Positions 25,280-34,941 of a stretch of 64,000 nt of DNA are shown in pieces; the first letter of the stretch is position 1; every line of letters starts with the position of its first letter. The notes beneath the pieces were generated by a model. That model was not told where the DNA came from. It did not search any database and saw only the letters and a program-made list of their open reading frames with translations. The DNA comes from Bdellovibrio sp047344985 (GTDB lineage Bacteria; Bdellovibrionota; Bdellovibrionia; Bdellovibrionales; Bdellovibrionaceae), in assembly GCF_047344985.1 (NCBI RefSeq), contig NZ_CP178861.1, positions 2,480,001 to 2,544,000 of the forward strand, read 5' to 3'. A program made the translations under genes and the position numbers.

Positions 25280-26980
25280 ATGAAGAAACTTTTAGGACTG
25301 GCCATTGCTCTTACGGCCGTGGTTACTTCCGTAAAGCTTTCTCTTTCAAGATCGACTCCCGGCGGGAGTCTTTCTCTTTCTTCTCTTGAGTCCTCTTTAG
25401 CAAACAGAACTTACACACCTTTGAAACTTCTTCCTTTTCCAAGCACGGGTTTAAATCTTTTTAATTCTTCTGCGGAAGTCGCAAACTATCTTGAAACTTT
25501 TCACGAGCGAAAAGCCTTTAATTGGAATCCGTCGTACCCGATTTACATTCCTGCTTTTGATAATCAAAACAGGCCCTACTTAAGAAAACACGATCGCGGT
25601 CAAACGACGGCACTCATGAATGGATTTAAAAAGTATGAATTAGGTTTTTGGCGAGACCTGCCTCTAGATCTCTCCGCTTTACAAAAAAGTTTTCCTCAAA
25701 CGTCCCTTGAGCAACTGGCTAACTTTAACAAACAAGACATTTTGTGGGATCCGAAGATGGCCGTCTTTGATAAGAACGACGTCTTGTACACCGTCGTACG
25801 TATTAGAACAGAGAATCCTTCGCTGAAGCATTATGTTTTGATGTATTCAAAAGACCACGGTATTTCGTGGCAGAGTAAAATCTTGTTGAGTGATGCCAAT
25901 CTTCCGGAGTGGTACGACCTGGAAAGATCCTACTCTCCGAACCCATTACCTTCAACCCCAGCATTTTTGTATTATCAAAAACAAGGAAAAGCTCCCGGTT
26001 ACGAAACAGGTTTTGAATATTGGCAAGGCACTGTCGGACGTCTGACTTTACAGACGACTTCATTTAATGACAAAGGCGAGCTTGTTGTCGATGCACCTGT
26101 TGAGATCAGCACTACTGCACAACCCATCGGCTATCGCAGCGGGAGTGCCGTTAAGGTCCTGCGCTCTGGTGACAAATATTTTGTGACATGGCTTGAAGCA
26201 ACTTTGGATCATAAGCTTGAGAAAAATAAGAATGGTCGACCAGTGAATACAGTTCCGGACAAAAAAGGAAATCCTTATTCAGGAATTTGGGTGGCCGAGT
26301 ACGACATAAAAACAAAGCTTCTTAAGAAAACAGAAGTTCTTAAAACGTGGCCTTTGAATGACAGTCATAATCAGCCCGGCATTGTTCGCACAAGTAAAGG
26401 TATTCTGCATGTCATAGGCGGAGCGCATGGGGCGCATTTTACTCATGCGTTTTCGTTAAAACCTGATTCAATCGATTCTTGGAGTGCTCCGCAATTTACG
26501 AACACAACAAATAGCGGATATTCCGCCAATTTCAATATTCCTGAAGTGCCCGGCGGCAGTCAGACCTATGTGTCTTTGGTGATCGACAGCAAAGATCAAT
26601 TGCATCTTGCCTACCGTTTGTGGGCGTCAGACAAATCGGTTTTCAATGCGGAATACTTCGGCGCTCTCGCCTATCAAAAAGCGGACTGTGGTTTCTCTGA
26701 TCAAAAAAACGTTTCAAAAACTTGTCGTTGGAATTATCCACAAATTTTGGTCTATCCGAATGCTCCAGAATACACACATTATTACCAAGTGATGACCATC
26801 GATAGAAAAGACAATCTGTATTTGGAATACGCGCAGATGAGACCGTACGCGCCTTATTTCTTCAAGACGCCAACAGAAGAGATGATCAATACTTCACCGA
26901 TGTTGAACTCTGCCCTTTTAAAATCCGAAGACAACGGCAAATCCTGGTTCCTTGTTAACGACGAAGATTTCGCACACTGA
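25280..26980 (+). CDS. Exported BNR/Asp-box repeat protein (sialidase-like fold)
   Basis: A 566-residue protein with an N-terminal signal or anchor (LLGLAIALTAVVTSV). Asp-boxes are visible as SKDHGISW (about residues 190-197) and SEDNGKSW near the C-terminus, and the body has the repeating strand pattern of a beta propeller. Such repeats occur in sialidases and other glycan-active or binding proteins, but the catalytic Arg triad cannot be confirmed by eye. AGGA overlaps the upstream stop. Its last 26 bases overlap the convergent HNH gene. Confidence 0.65.
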   Translation: MKKLLGLAIALTAVVTSVKLSLSRSTPGGSLSLSSLESSLANRTYTPLKLLPFPSTGLNLFNSSAEVANYLETFHERKAFNWNPSYPIYIPAFDNQNRPYLRKHDRGQTTALMNGFKKYELGFWRDLPLDLSALQKSFPQTSLEQLANFNKQDILWDPKMAVFDKNDVLYTVVRIRTENPSLKHYVLMYSKDHGISWQSKILLSDANLPEWYDLERSYSPNPLPSTPAFLYYQKQGKAPGYETGFEYWQGTVGRLTLQTTSFNDKGELVVDAPVEISTTAQPIGYRSGSAVKVLRSGDKYFVTWLEATLDHKLEKNKNGRPVNTVPDKKGNPYSGIWVAEYDIKTKLLKKTEVLKTWPLNDSHNQPGIVRTSKGILHVIGGAHGAHFTHAFSLKPDSIDSWSAPQFTNTTNSGYSANFNIPEVPGGSQTYVSLVIDSKDQLHLAYRLWASDKSVFNAEYFGALAYQKADCGFSDQKNVSKTCRWNYPQILVYPNAPEYTHYYQVMTIDRKDNLYLEYAQMRPYAPYFFKTPTEEMINTSPMLNSALLKSEDNGKSWFLVNDEDFAH

Positions 26981-27983
26981 TTACTAATCCCGCTTCTTTG
27001 GAATATTTGTATCTATTGTGCTTTCCGCAAAGAACTTGCAAATTTCGAGCTTCATGACTGCCACCAATCCAACGCGAAGTTTTATGATCGATCTGCAGGC
27101 CATAAGTGCTTCGACAAATCTTTCCAGTTTGAGGATCGCGATACTGACAGCAGGTATCACGCTTAAGAATAAGCTTACGGGTTTTCGGAGTTAACGTTTT
27201 ATTCCAATCATTCACCACCGCATCGGTTCTGCTAAGCGTTGCAGAATTGGTCTGAGCTGCATTGTCGTGTGAGTTTACGTCCGTTGCCGTATCTTCTTTC
27301 GATGTTTCTACTTTTGAATTCTCTGTGTGGCTTTTTCTGAAAGTCTTTTGCAAATATTGATCCGCCAGCAACTCGAATAAAGAAGCCCAAGAGGAATCCT
27401 TATGGTTTTGTTCCAACAAATGCGCCGCCAAGTCTTTGCACTGAAGAAGCTTTTGATATTGTTCTTTGCTTAAAGTGATTTCCAATCTTAAGGACTCATC
27501 CTGATGCATTTTCTGTTTTTCAAATTCTTTAACTGGTAAATCCAAAGCTAAAGCTAATTCTTTTTGAGTGTCCGGTGTCGTTTTATTTTCAATCTTTGCG
27601 ACAAGTTCACGCTTTTGAAATGATGATACCTTTTGGCCGGTCGTTTTCTCTTTTTCTTTAATGGAACGGGAAAGTTCACCGATTTGAGAAAGGTTCAAAG
27701 AACCTTCTTGAATCTTTTGAGCCATAGCAGGAACTTCCTTTAAAAGTCTTGCAATTCTTCTCATGGCGGCTGATCCAGAGTAACCAAATTCTTTGATCAA
27801 ATATTCATACAATGAGGAATAAGCTCTTTCCAAATACAGCCTTCTCGAATCAATTTCTTTAATATGCTCAAGAATTACATGAAGAAGCTTACGCTCTTTT
27901 TGGATAAGATCTTTTAGATTTGTTTCAAGTTCTTGATTAGAAAGTCTCTTCAATACTTGCATAAATTCCTCCATAAAATTCAT
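26955..27983 (-). CDS. HNH endonuclease-domain protein (DUF222-like)
   Basis: A 342-residue protein. A helical, charged N-terminal region (about 1-230) with YLIKEFGYSGSAAMRRI resembles the DUF222-like part of multi-copy HNH proteins. A C-terminal HNH domain follows: CCQYRDP, GKICRSTYG, LQIDHKTSR, the central Asn in ARNLQVLC and HNRYK, with Cys pairs for a zinc site. Such genes are often found in several copies per genome and may be selfish or act in DNA repair or defence. It overlaps the convergent BNR gene by 26 bp, and a 770-bp region without genes lies upstream. Confidence 0.82.
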   Translation of the reverse strand: MNFMEEFMQVLKRLSNQELETNLKDLIQKERKLLHVILEHIKEIDSRRLYLERAYSSLYEYLIKEFGYSGSAAMRRIARLLKEVPAMAQKIQEGSLNLSQIGELSRSIKEKEKTTGQKVSSFQKRELVAKIENKTTPDTQKELALALDLPVKEFEKQKMHQDESLRLEITLSKEQYQKLLQCKDLAAHLLEQNHKDSSWASLFELLADQYLQKTFRKSHTENSKVETSKEDTATDVNSHDNAAQTNSATLSRTDAVVNDWNKTLTPKTRKLILKRDTCCQYRDPQTGKICRSTYGLQIDHKTSRWIGGSHEARNLQVLCGKHNRYKYSKEAGLVISVRNLRR

Positions 27984-28226
27984 AGGAAACTTATAGCATG
28001 GTTTTTTTGAACGTAATTTTATATGCCAGAGTGGTACTTTTAATTCATTCGCAGATGGAATTTATCGCTCCTATAGAAGGCGATCGGAATCTATTATGAA
28101 AAAATAAAATCTGTTATTGAGTTCGTTTAACTGAACGCGTTTTAGACCTTCAGAAAACTCGTCAAATGTTTTTTTGATTTTGTTTTTTATTATTTTTTGT
28201 CTTGTCGTTACTCCGATAATTCATTT

Positions 28227-28440
28227 TGCATAACGGGAAATGTTCGCCTAAGGCCTCAAAGTAAATTTGAAAACTTGCTCTGAGCCCACGGGGCAAAATA
28301 AGACAAACGTAATGAAACTTGTTGGTGGATAGACCTTTGAAAAAGCAATGACACAGTGAAGAACCGATGCGGTGGTGGATACAGCAGAGGCTGTTTTGCG
28401 TTCTTCCTGAGCGGGAAAGGAAGGTAAATGGGAGAACTGT
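28227..28440 (+). ncRNA. Possible structured non-coding RNA
   Basis: The gap 27984-28757 holds no convincing gene. GATAAT (28215-28220) could be a -10. GGCCTC near 28253 can pair with GAGGCT near 28387, closing a domain of about 140 nt that contains smaller stems (for example GCCC/GGGC near 28287-28295). GTTCT/AGAAC near 28410 to 28435 then forms a stem followed by six T residues. The size and closing stem recall 6S-type RNAs, but I cannot match a family. Short ORFs here lack protein character. The rest of the gap holds A/T-rich sequence and repeat copy 2. Confidence 0.3.
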
Positions 28441-28498
28441 TTTTTATTTCTTCTTTCTTTTATCTTTTCTTCCACAAAAAAACCTCCCTTTTACATCC

Positions 28499-28523
28499 CC
28501 TGACGAGCACGATGCTCGTCAGG
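28499..28523 (+). terminator. Perfect 11-bp hairpin in the gap before 28758
   Basis: CCTGACGAGCA pairs with TGCTCGTCAGG across a CGA loop. No T-run follows directly. The 3' end runs into AGGAAGG and CTCACGGATGG, which matches the element after pepN. Confidence 0.5.
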
Positions 28524-28554
28524 AAGGCCACTCACGGATGGTCAGACTTCGCGC
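28521..28554 (+). repeat. Dispersed repeat family 2, copy 2
   Basis: AGGAAGG, three bases, CTCACGGATGG (28531-28541), seven variable bases and TCGCGC (28549-28554). It shares order and spacing of the last two blocks with 15171-15194; only the gap after AGGAAGG differs (3 versus 15 bases). Confidence 0.45.
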
Positions 28555-28757
28555 TACAACAAGCAGCTGTTAAAAACTCACTTCCAAAACATAAGCCCAC
28601 CTCCCCACAAACCGCCATTTTGGTCCCCTGTCTCAATCTTAGACAGTCGTCAAATCCCTGAGCTGCACTACAATCGCCATAAGGCCTTATATTTCTGGAA
28701 TCCGGCTTGCAACGATCCCGAGCGGACAATAGCCCCCAAAAAGATGAGGTTTATTAA

Positions 28758-30473
28758 ATGGTACGTCGGTTTCACACATCTAAATTGTTGATGCCCCTGT
28801 TACTGTCCCTGCAAGGATTGACGGCGCACGCTGCTTCTGACAGCAACCCACAGATTGCGAACAAGCATTTATTAGGTAATGCGGTTCAAGTTCAGGTCAC
28901 GTCTCGCGGGATGAAATACTTTGATACCCGTCTGAGTGACATCCTTGGAAACTTGGGAGTGAAGCTGGATGAGGGTTATTTCCCTGCGATGAAATACACA
29001 TTTGAAAAAGACATCAATCCTGATGACTTTATCAATTCCAATCCTGAAGCCGTTAAAATGTACAAACAAGTTCGCGACTTGCTGACTCAATGGTTGGTCG
29101 GCTTCTCAATGAACAATCACCGCCCGACGATTGAGATCGGTGAATCTGGATACGTGGCGCAGTTTTCCCGTTTTGGTTTGGTGACAGATGAAAATTTAAT
29201 GCGCGCTCTTGGAAAAGTGGATGGCGCGGTCTTGGCTATCGAACTTGAAGTGAAACAACTCACGGTTTCAACAAGCTCTGTTGTTGCGTGGGATTTGAAT
29301 AATGAATTCTTAGGAAAAGCCGGTTTTGAAAATGTCACACTTGCAGCGGGAGACCAAAGAACTCCGTTGAAACTTCGTTTGCCATTTTATATCCGTATGA
29401 ACGCTTACGGCGGTCTTGATTTTGAAGCTCTTGAGATTGACAACAATCTTGATCAAGTTTCGATGTCACTTAAGTACGGAAAACTCATCGTTCCGACATT
29501 TGCCGTAGAAATTAACGGCAAAAAATTCTACTTGAATAACAAAGAGGTCGATAAGCTTTTCAATGCTCAAGCGCCTGTGATTTTAGAACAGATTCGCAAA
29601 AACTTAGGAGAGTTTGCTCGCAAACAATTGCCACAAATGCTCAATGAAAAAGCCAAAGAATTTTTGGGCGGTTCTTTAGAGCAAGTTCAAGACATGGCTC
29701 CTCCGGGTAAAGAAGAAAACGACAGACGCCCTGATTTTAAATGGGGTCTTAAGCTTCAAAACATCAATTTGAAGAAGTCTTTGAATATCGCGCTGACAGC
29801 TTACGTTGAAGATCCTGTGAACGGCCAAAGCAATCCTGTGAAGTCCCATGGATCTCGCGGTCCCGTGACTATGGGACTTGTTCCCCAGGAGAACTTCGAC
29901 ATCGGTTTGAGCCTGGATCGTGCGTTGATCAATCGTATCTTGCAGCTCAGCTATGAACGCAGGAATTTCGAGCAAATCAAGCAATCCGACGGTTCCGTTT
30001 TGAAACTGAAAGCACCACCGCTCATTGACTATGTAAAAACTCCAGCGGGTGCTGTTTTAAAACCTACGGAAACCTTCGTTAAAATGCGCGTATCCGTCGA
30101 AAACAGACCCGGTTCCATGTTCTTGAAAGACGTCATCGTGGTCGACTTCGATATTATTGCAAAACTTCGCCAATTGAGCGATAAGAGCGGCATGCAGCTT
30201 GCGCTGGTCTCTATCGACACAGACAGCATGTATTTGGATGACAAGTACATCTCTTTTGCCGGCTCCTTTTTCAAAGGTAAAGTCCGCGAAGGTGTGAAAG
30301 ATGAGTTGCGCAAGAAGAGCGCGGGATGGGCGAAATCAGACGAGGTTATTCCTGGAAGTCTGCCTCTGCCTCCTGAGATTTTAGGAATTAAACTTGATAT
30401 CAATCGCGTCGCGATGGATCCAAACGGTCACTTAGTGATGTACTTGGATTACGCAAAAACAGGAGCGAAGTAA
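28758..30473 (+). CDS. Large exported protein of unknown function
   Basis: A 571-residue protein with a signal peptide (LMPLLLSLQGLTAHA). The mature part has long stretches of alternating strands and amphipathic helices, including FAVEINGKKFYL, a helix around QIRKNLGEFARKQLPQML and IKLDINRVAMDPNG near the end. The two-domain feel with amphipathic helices recalls lipid-binding TULIP-type proteins, but this is only an impression. It has no Cys. It is followed 2 bases after its stop by the exported protein at 30476, so the pair is one operon. Confidence 0.7.
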   Translation: MVRRFHTSKLLMPLLLSLQGLTAHAASDSNPQIANKHLLGNAVQVQVTSRGMKYFDTRLSDILGNLGVKLDEGYFPAMKYTFEKDINPDDFINSNPEAVKMYKQVRDLLTQWLVGFSMNNHRPTIEIGESGYVAQFSRFGLVTDENLMRALGKVDGAVLAIELEVKQLTVSTSSVVAWDLNNEFLGKAGFENVTLAAGDQRTPLKLRLPFYIRMNAYGGLDFEALEIDNNLDQVSMSLKYGKLIVPTFAVEINGKKFYLNNKEVDKLFNAQAPVILEQIRKNLGEFARKQLPQMLNEKAKEFLGGSLEQVQDMAPPGKEENDRRPDFKWGLKLQNINLKKSLNIALTAYVEDPVNGQSNPVKSHGSRGPVTMGLVPQENFDIGLSLDRALINRILQLSYERRNFEQIKQSDGSVLKLKAPPLIDYVKTPAGAVLKPTETFVKMRVSVENRPGSMFLKDVIVVDFDIIAKLRQLSDKSGMQLALVSIDTDSMYLDDKYISFAGSFFKGKVREGVKDELRKKSAGWAKSDEVIPGSLPLPPEILGIKLDINRVAMDPNGHLVMYLDYAKTGAK

Positions 30474-30475
30474 AA

Positions 30476-30991
30476 ATGAGATCTCTAAAACTCATCATCA
30501 TTAACGCACTCACATTGATCATTGGTTTAGGTCTTATGAGTGGTTCCGTTTCTCAAAGAAATGCAGAAGCAGCTCGCTTTGAAACGATTCCTTCTTTGCA
30601 AGTGAATCGTTTGGGCAATATGCGCGGTCAGTACCTGACAGTTCTTTATGCTGTGGGTTCTCGCCCATTCATTTCAACAGACTCTTCGCAGATTTCTATT
30701 TCTCAGGTGAAAGAGTCACGCACGGTTTACATTTCTGAAGACGCGATGACATTGCCTTCAGTGCAAGTTGAAAAAGAGGGTTTCCGTCCTTCTTACAACA
30801 TCATCGTTTTTGTGGTGTCTCCGCAGCCGAATTATAGCTGGGTGAACGCCGATGGCAGCGTGCCTCAAGGTATGAGCCTTACAAACAATCACATGAGTTC
30901 TTTGATCAATGCGATCAACAAAACTGATGTTGATGGTTTTGTTTCTGCTCAAGGCGAAACAGCGACGTTGCAAGTTAATCTTGTAAAGTAA
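30476..30991 (+). CDS. Exported protein of unknown function, operon partner
   Basis: A 171-residue protein with an N-terminal hydrophobic segment (IINALTLIIGLGLMSGS) that is a signal peptide or anchor. The rest is strand-rich with no Cys and no known domain. It starts 2 bases after the stop of the large exported protein, so the two are translated together and probably act together in the periplasm. Its stop lies 1 base from the end of the convergent amine-oxidase gene. Confidence 0.65.
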   Translation: MRSLKLIIINALTLIIGLGLMSGSVSQRNAEAARFETIPSLQVNRLGNMRGQYLTVLYAVGSRPFISTDSSQISISQVKESRTVYISEDAMTLPSVQVEKEGFRPSYNIIVFVVSPQPNYSWVNADGSVPQGMSLTNNHMSSLINAINKTDVDGFVSAQGETATLQVNLVK

Positions 30992-30992
30992 T

Positions 30993-32498
30993 TTAGATCA
31001 CGATTTCGGAGGCGGCCTTTATGCCGCTCTCCAAAGCTCCCTGCAAAGTTCCCGCAAATCTTAAACTTGTGTGCTCCCCGGCAAAAACAAATCGACCTTC
31101 GTACTCTGCTTCTGCGGCAGCGCCTTTGTAGCGCATGTACTGACCTGGTTTGAACACAGCCATAGAACCTAAAGCCCATTTTCTTTGAAGCCAATTCACC
31201 GCTTGTGAAGAGTCGCCCTCCAGCGAAGGAACATCGTTATAGAAAAGTTCTAAGTCTTTCAACGCTTCTTCGGGAGCTGCCGCCCCCGCCTTTGCACCTG
31301 AAGAGCCGCCTCTTTGAAAAGTTAAAAGACCTTGAGCTCCGTTTTGAGCTCGTCCTGAATCCCAAATTTTTTGAGAGACAAAATCTCCGGTGAAGTTTCC
31401 AAGATTGGCCACCGTCGAACCGCGACGAGTGCGCCAGAATGGTGTCGCGAAGCTCATCACACCTTTGCTGTGAGTAGCGTAAGCTTGGGTGCGAATGGCT
31501 TCTTGTTTGAGTGACGAAAATTTCAATTCACTTAAGCCTTTGACCTCTCGCAATTTTGAGAATGGCAACGTGCAAATCACGTTGCGGGTGTTGAACTTTT
31601 CTTTGCCATTCGGTCCTGCGAAGGTCAGTTCAAAGACACCACCATTTTCTTCGATTTCCACCAACGGGAAATTCAAGCGCAAGATCTGATCGGGAATCAC
31701 TCCGGCCACACGAGCTGCCAAAGTTTGTGTGAGTTCTGAAAGACCGCCTTCCAAGCGATATGTTGAGCGCCCCGAAAGAAGAGAACTTCCTTCTGCATCA
31801 ATGGTTGAAAGGAAATGCAACGCGGATTGATCTTTGGCATCCACTCCGAAACGGCTCACCGCTTGAGTCTCGATGATTTGCAAAACCAAGGGATCGACTT
31901 CACTTTTCCACGAATCCAAAAGATCTTTTAAAGACAAGGTGTCGTAATAAACAGAGCGCTCAAACTGCAAAGAGTTTTTGTAGCTAAGAATGACATCTTG
32001 ATCGCGGAACAAGTCACTGCGAATACGACGATAGACGTTTTGCAATGTCTTTAAGCGCGGTACGACATCTTTCACGCGATAGGTTTTTCCCTCGAAAGAA
32101 AAAAGATGCGCTTCGAGATCCGTGGGCGTTTTGAGTTCGCGCACGGGTAAATTTAGTTCTTGTGCTAAAAGAAAAACTTGGGAGTGTGAGGTTTCAAAAA
32201 ACTCGGCTCCCAGTTCCGCGACGGGTCCTCCTTCAGGAAAGACCGTGACGGATTGCACACGGCCGCCGACTCGCGAGGACGCCTCAAATATGCGGAAAGG
32301 AATTTTGCGTTTTTTAAGTTCAAAGGCAGCGGCTAGACCTGCGGCTCCCCCGCCGAGGATGACGACTTCATTTTTGAGGTTTCGGGAGTCGCCCATAAAG
32401 AAACGGTCGAGGCTTGTGCAACTGCTAAGCGCCATAGCCGACGTACCCAATGCTGAAATCTTTAAAAACTCGCGGCGATTCAAAGAACTTTTTGCCAT
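30993..32498 (-). CDS. Exported FAD-dependent amine oxidase-family protein
   Basis: About 501 residues from the ATG at 32498, chosen for its GAGAGGGA site. It has a twin-arginine-like signal (NRREFLKISALGTSAMALSSC) ending in a lipobox-like Cys, then the dinucleotide-binding fold VVILGGGAAGLAAAFELKKR and the RVGGRVQSV motif of flavin monoamine oxidases. The C-terminal FAGEHTS closes the FAD site. It would oxidise an amine or related compound outside the cytoplasm. Substrate unknown. Divergent from the oxygenase at 32531. Confidence 0.87.
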   Translation of the reverse strand: MAKSSLNRREFLKISALGTSAMALSSCTSLDRFFMGDSRNLKNEVVILGGGAAGLAAAFELKKRKIPFRIFEASSRVGGRVQSVTVFPEGGPVAELGAEFFETSHSQVFLLAQELNLPVRELKTPTDLEAHLFSFEGKTYRVKDVVPRLKTLQNVYRRIRSDLFRDQDVILSYKNSLQFERSVYYDTLSLKDLLDSWKSEVDPLVLQIIETQAVSRFGVDAKDQSALHFLSTIDAEGSSLLSGRSTYRLEGGLSELTQTLAARVAGVIPDQILRLNFPLVEIEENGGVFELTFAGPNGKEKFNTRNVICTLPFSKLREVKGLSELKFSSLKQEAIRTQAYATHSKGVMSFATPFWRTRRGSTVANLGNFTGDFVSQKIWDSGRAQNGAQGLLTFQRGGSSGAKAGAAAPEEALKDLELFYNDVPSLEGDSSQAVNWLQRKWALGSMAVFKPGQYMRYKGAAAEAEYEGRFVFAGEHTSLRFAGTLQGALESGIKAASEIVI

Positions 32499-32530
32499 CA
32501 ATCCCTCTCGTCCCATAGAATGGCAACACT

Positions 32531-33160
32531 TTGGAACAGAATCAAATCAATCTCATAGAGCTCGAAAGAATGTTCGATGAGCTGGCCACTAAAAACTGGT
32601 CGAGCTCAACGCAACTCTTTCCACGAGAGTTCTGCAGGAAGCTCGCCCAAGAGTGTCAAAGGCTTCACGACCAAGGGGAATTTAACAAAGCCTCGATCGG
32701 ACGCGGAGCCACAAAAACAACACATTCAGAAATTCGCGGCGACTTCACTTTGTGGATCGACGAAAATACCGCCTCACCTCTGCAGCAGAACTTTCTCTCA
32801 CATCTGCAAACTCTTTTAGAACATCTCAATCAGTCTTTTTACTTAGGACTTAAAAGATTTGAAACACACTTTGCCCTATACCCACCGGGGGCAGGTTATG
32901 ATAAGCATATTGATAATCATCGAGGTTCCGGAGCTCGAAAGATTACTTTCATCCTTTACCTCAATGAAAGCTGGCAAAAGGGACATGGTGGCGAATTAAG
33001 TCTCTATCAGCCTGATCACGAAGACACTCTGATCACTCAGATTGAGCCTCAGCTTGGCACTTTTGTTTTGTTTCGCAGCGACCTCTTCCCTCATCAAGTC
33101 GAGAAGAGCTTTCAACCACGCTTAAGTATCACGGGCTGGTTTAGGAACGATGCATCATGA
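32531..33160 (+). CDS. 2-oxoglutarate/Fe(II) oxygenase, prolyl-4-hydroxylase-like
   Basis: A 209-residue protein with a TTG start (an ATG at residue 14 is the alternative). The C-terminal half is a double-stranded beta-helix oxygenase domain: KHIDNH gives the HxD iron ligands, FPHQVE the distal His, and RLSITGW the Arg that holds 2-oxoglutarate. The N-terminal half is charged and helical. The gene overlaps the first ABC exporter gene by 4 bases (ATGA), so the three genes are translated as a unit. That suggests modification of an exported molecule, but other roles are possible. Confidence 0.83.
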   Translation: MEQNQINLIELERMFDELATKNWSSSTQLFPREFCRKLAQECQRLHDQGEFNKASIGRGATKTTHSEIRGDFTLWIDENTASPLQQNFLSHLQTLLEHLNQSFYLGLKRFETHFALYPPGAGYDKHIDNHRGSGARKITFILYLNESWQKGHGGELSLYQPDHEDTLITQIEPQLGTFVLFRSDLFPHQVEKSFQPRLSITGWFRNDAS

Positions 33161-34941
33161 AGTCGCTATTCTCAGAAGTTGTTTTCACTCGTTTTCACGC
33201 CCGCGTGTTCGTTCTGCTATCGTCTTTAATGGCGGCTCTTTTAGGTCTCTTGGGTCCCTTTTTTCAAAAAGAATTCATTGATCAACTGACAGGTGTTCAA
33301 GGAACTTTGCATCTAATTCGTTTCGACAATCCGTTGACGTACATCATTGGTGCCTTTTTATGCGTGCTTTTGGCGCAAGCCTTTTCACAGCTGACAAATT
33401 ACTTGAGCGTGCGTGAATCGCTTTACATGCAAAAAGTTTTTGCACAAAGACTGTACGAAAAAACTTTGCATCTGCGTGTCGATACCATGAGTGGCAAACC
33501 TGTGGGAGAAATTGTTTCTCTTTACGCAACAGACGTGCAAGGTGCGACGGTGTTTTTGGATCAAACCCTGCCCGCGGGATGCTCAACTCTTTTTCCACTG
33601 TTGTTAGCCCCTTTTGCGATTTCCGTTTTGTTTGATATTCCTCTATGGCCGACGCTGATCTTGATGTTCGTTATCACGCTTTTTAATTCGTTCATGGCCT
33701 TTCGCCAATCGAAGTTCTTTTTTCTTTTTAAGCAATTGGCGGCTGAGCGTATTGGTCTTGTGAACGAATGGGTGCAAAACATCCGCACCATCCGTATTTT
33801 GGGATGGACTCGTCATTTCGAAAAAAATATTTTTGCCAAACGTATCGTCGAGACGCAAAACCGCATCACGATGGTGACAAACGGCCAAATTATGAATGCC
33901 GTTTCTTCTTCTATTACTTTTATTTTGAATGTGATTGCTTTGGGAACTTTGGTTCTGCACTCGAAACATCAACTCACCAGCGGCGAACTTTTGGCGCTTC
34001 TATGGATTGTCGGTGTATTTTTGACTCGTCCGTTTAGACAGATGCCTTGGTTTTTCACTTTTGCGTTTGATTCCTGGACGTCGTTAAAGCGTTTGGAAGA
34101 TTTCTTTAGTACAAAGAACAATCAAACAGCAGACAGCCCTGAACGCATCACAAAAGAGCAAGTGCGCGATCAAAAGTATGCCCTGCAAGTGCATGGTTTG
34201 AATCTTGTGATCGGCCAAAGACACATTTTGAACAATCTTAATTTCAACATTGCCCATGGCGAATTTGTCGCCGTGGTGGGTGAAGTCGGTGCTGGAAAAT
34301 CCATGCTGCTTCTTTCACTTTTGCGTGAGACCGGGGCCCGCTTTGATTCATATCATTTAGGAAATAAAAATGCGTTAGAGGTCCCTTTGGATGAAGTGCG
34401 TGGGCAGTTTGCTTACGTTCCTCAAGAGGGTTTTATCATGAGCGCAAGTCTGCGTGAAAACGTGGCCTTCCTTTATGATATTGAGCCAGAACGTGATCCG
34501 ATGGTGGAAGAATCATTAAGGCTCGCGCAATTTGATTTAACTACGGAACGTGTTGAAAAAGGTTTGAGCACTGAGATCGGTGAACGTGGCGTGAATCTTT
34601 CTGGAGGACAACGTCAGCGTGTCGGTTTAGCGCGGGTGCATTTCCATCAGGCTCCGATCATGCTCTTGGATGATTGCTTAAGTGCTGTTGACGTCGATAC
34701 CGAACACAAACTTTTTGAACAGCTATTGCTGGGAGCTTGGAGTGAGCGCACCAGAATTTTGGTCACACACCGTCTTAGCGCCCTTCATCGCGTCGACCGT
34801 ATTCTATTTATGGAAGACGGAAAGATTTTAGACCAAGGGACCTTCGAAGAACTTTTAGGTCGCAATCAAAAGTTCCGCGAGTACACGACAAGTGTGGCTA
34901 AAGAAGCTGCCGAGAAAAAACAGGAGGCTTCTCATGTCTAA
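33157..34941 (+). CDS. ABC exporter half 1 (ABCC type, TMD-NBD)
   Basis: A 594-residue half transporter: six transmembrane segments (about 15-280) and a nucleotide-binding domain with Walker A GEVGAGKS, signature LSGGQRQRV and Walker B MLLDDCLS. The catalytic Glu after Walker B is Asp here, the degenerate site usual in the first NBD of ABCC-type heterodimers. It pairs with the next gene, whose start overlaps this stop by 8 bases. The substrate cannot be told. The oxygenase upstream may act on it. Confidence 0.92.
   Translation: MKSLFSEVVFTRFHARVFVLLSSLMAALLGLLGPFFQKEFIDQLTGVQGTLHLIRFDNPLTYIIGAFLCVLLAQAFSQLTNYLSVRESLYMQKVFAQRLYEKTLHLRVDTMSGKPVGEIVSLYATDVQGATVFLDQTLPAGCSTLFPLLLAPFAISVLFDIPLWPTLILMFVITLFNSFMAFRQSKFFFLFKQLAAERIGLVNEWVQNIRTIRILGWTRHFEKNIFAKRIVETQNRITMVTNGQIMNAVSSSITFILNVIALGTLVLHSKHQLTSGELLALLWIVGVFLTRPFRQMPWFFTFAFDSWTSLKRLEDFFSTKNNQTADSPERITKEQVRDQKYALQVHGLNLVIGQRHILNNLNFNIAHGEFVAVVGEVGAGKSMLLLSLLRETGARFDSYHLGNKNALEVPLDEVRGQFAYVPQEGFIMSASLRENVAFLYDIEPERDPMVEESLRLAQFDLTTERVEKGLSTEIGERGVNLSGGQRQRVGLARVHFHQAPIMLLDDCLSAVDVDTEHKLFEQLLLGAWSERTRILVTHRLSALHRVDRILFMEDGKILDQGTFEELLGRNQKFREYTTSVAKEAAEKKQEASHV

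Noticed and set aside
28248..28661. Short ORFs in the 28.2-28.7 kb gap
   Set aside because: They run through the proposed RNA and repeat copy 2, with low-complexity Phe/Ser/Leu products and no consistent start.
27984..28757. RNase P RNA, tmRNA or SRP RNA in the 770-bp gap
   Set aside because: The conserved core motifs of each were looked for and are absent.
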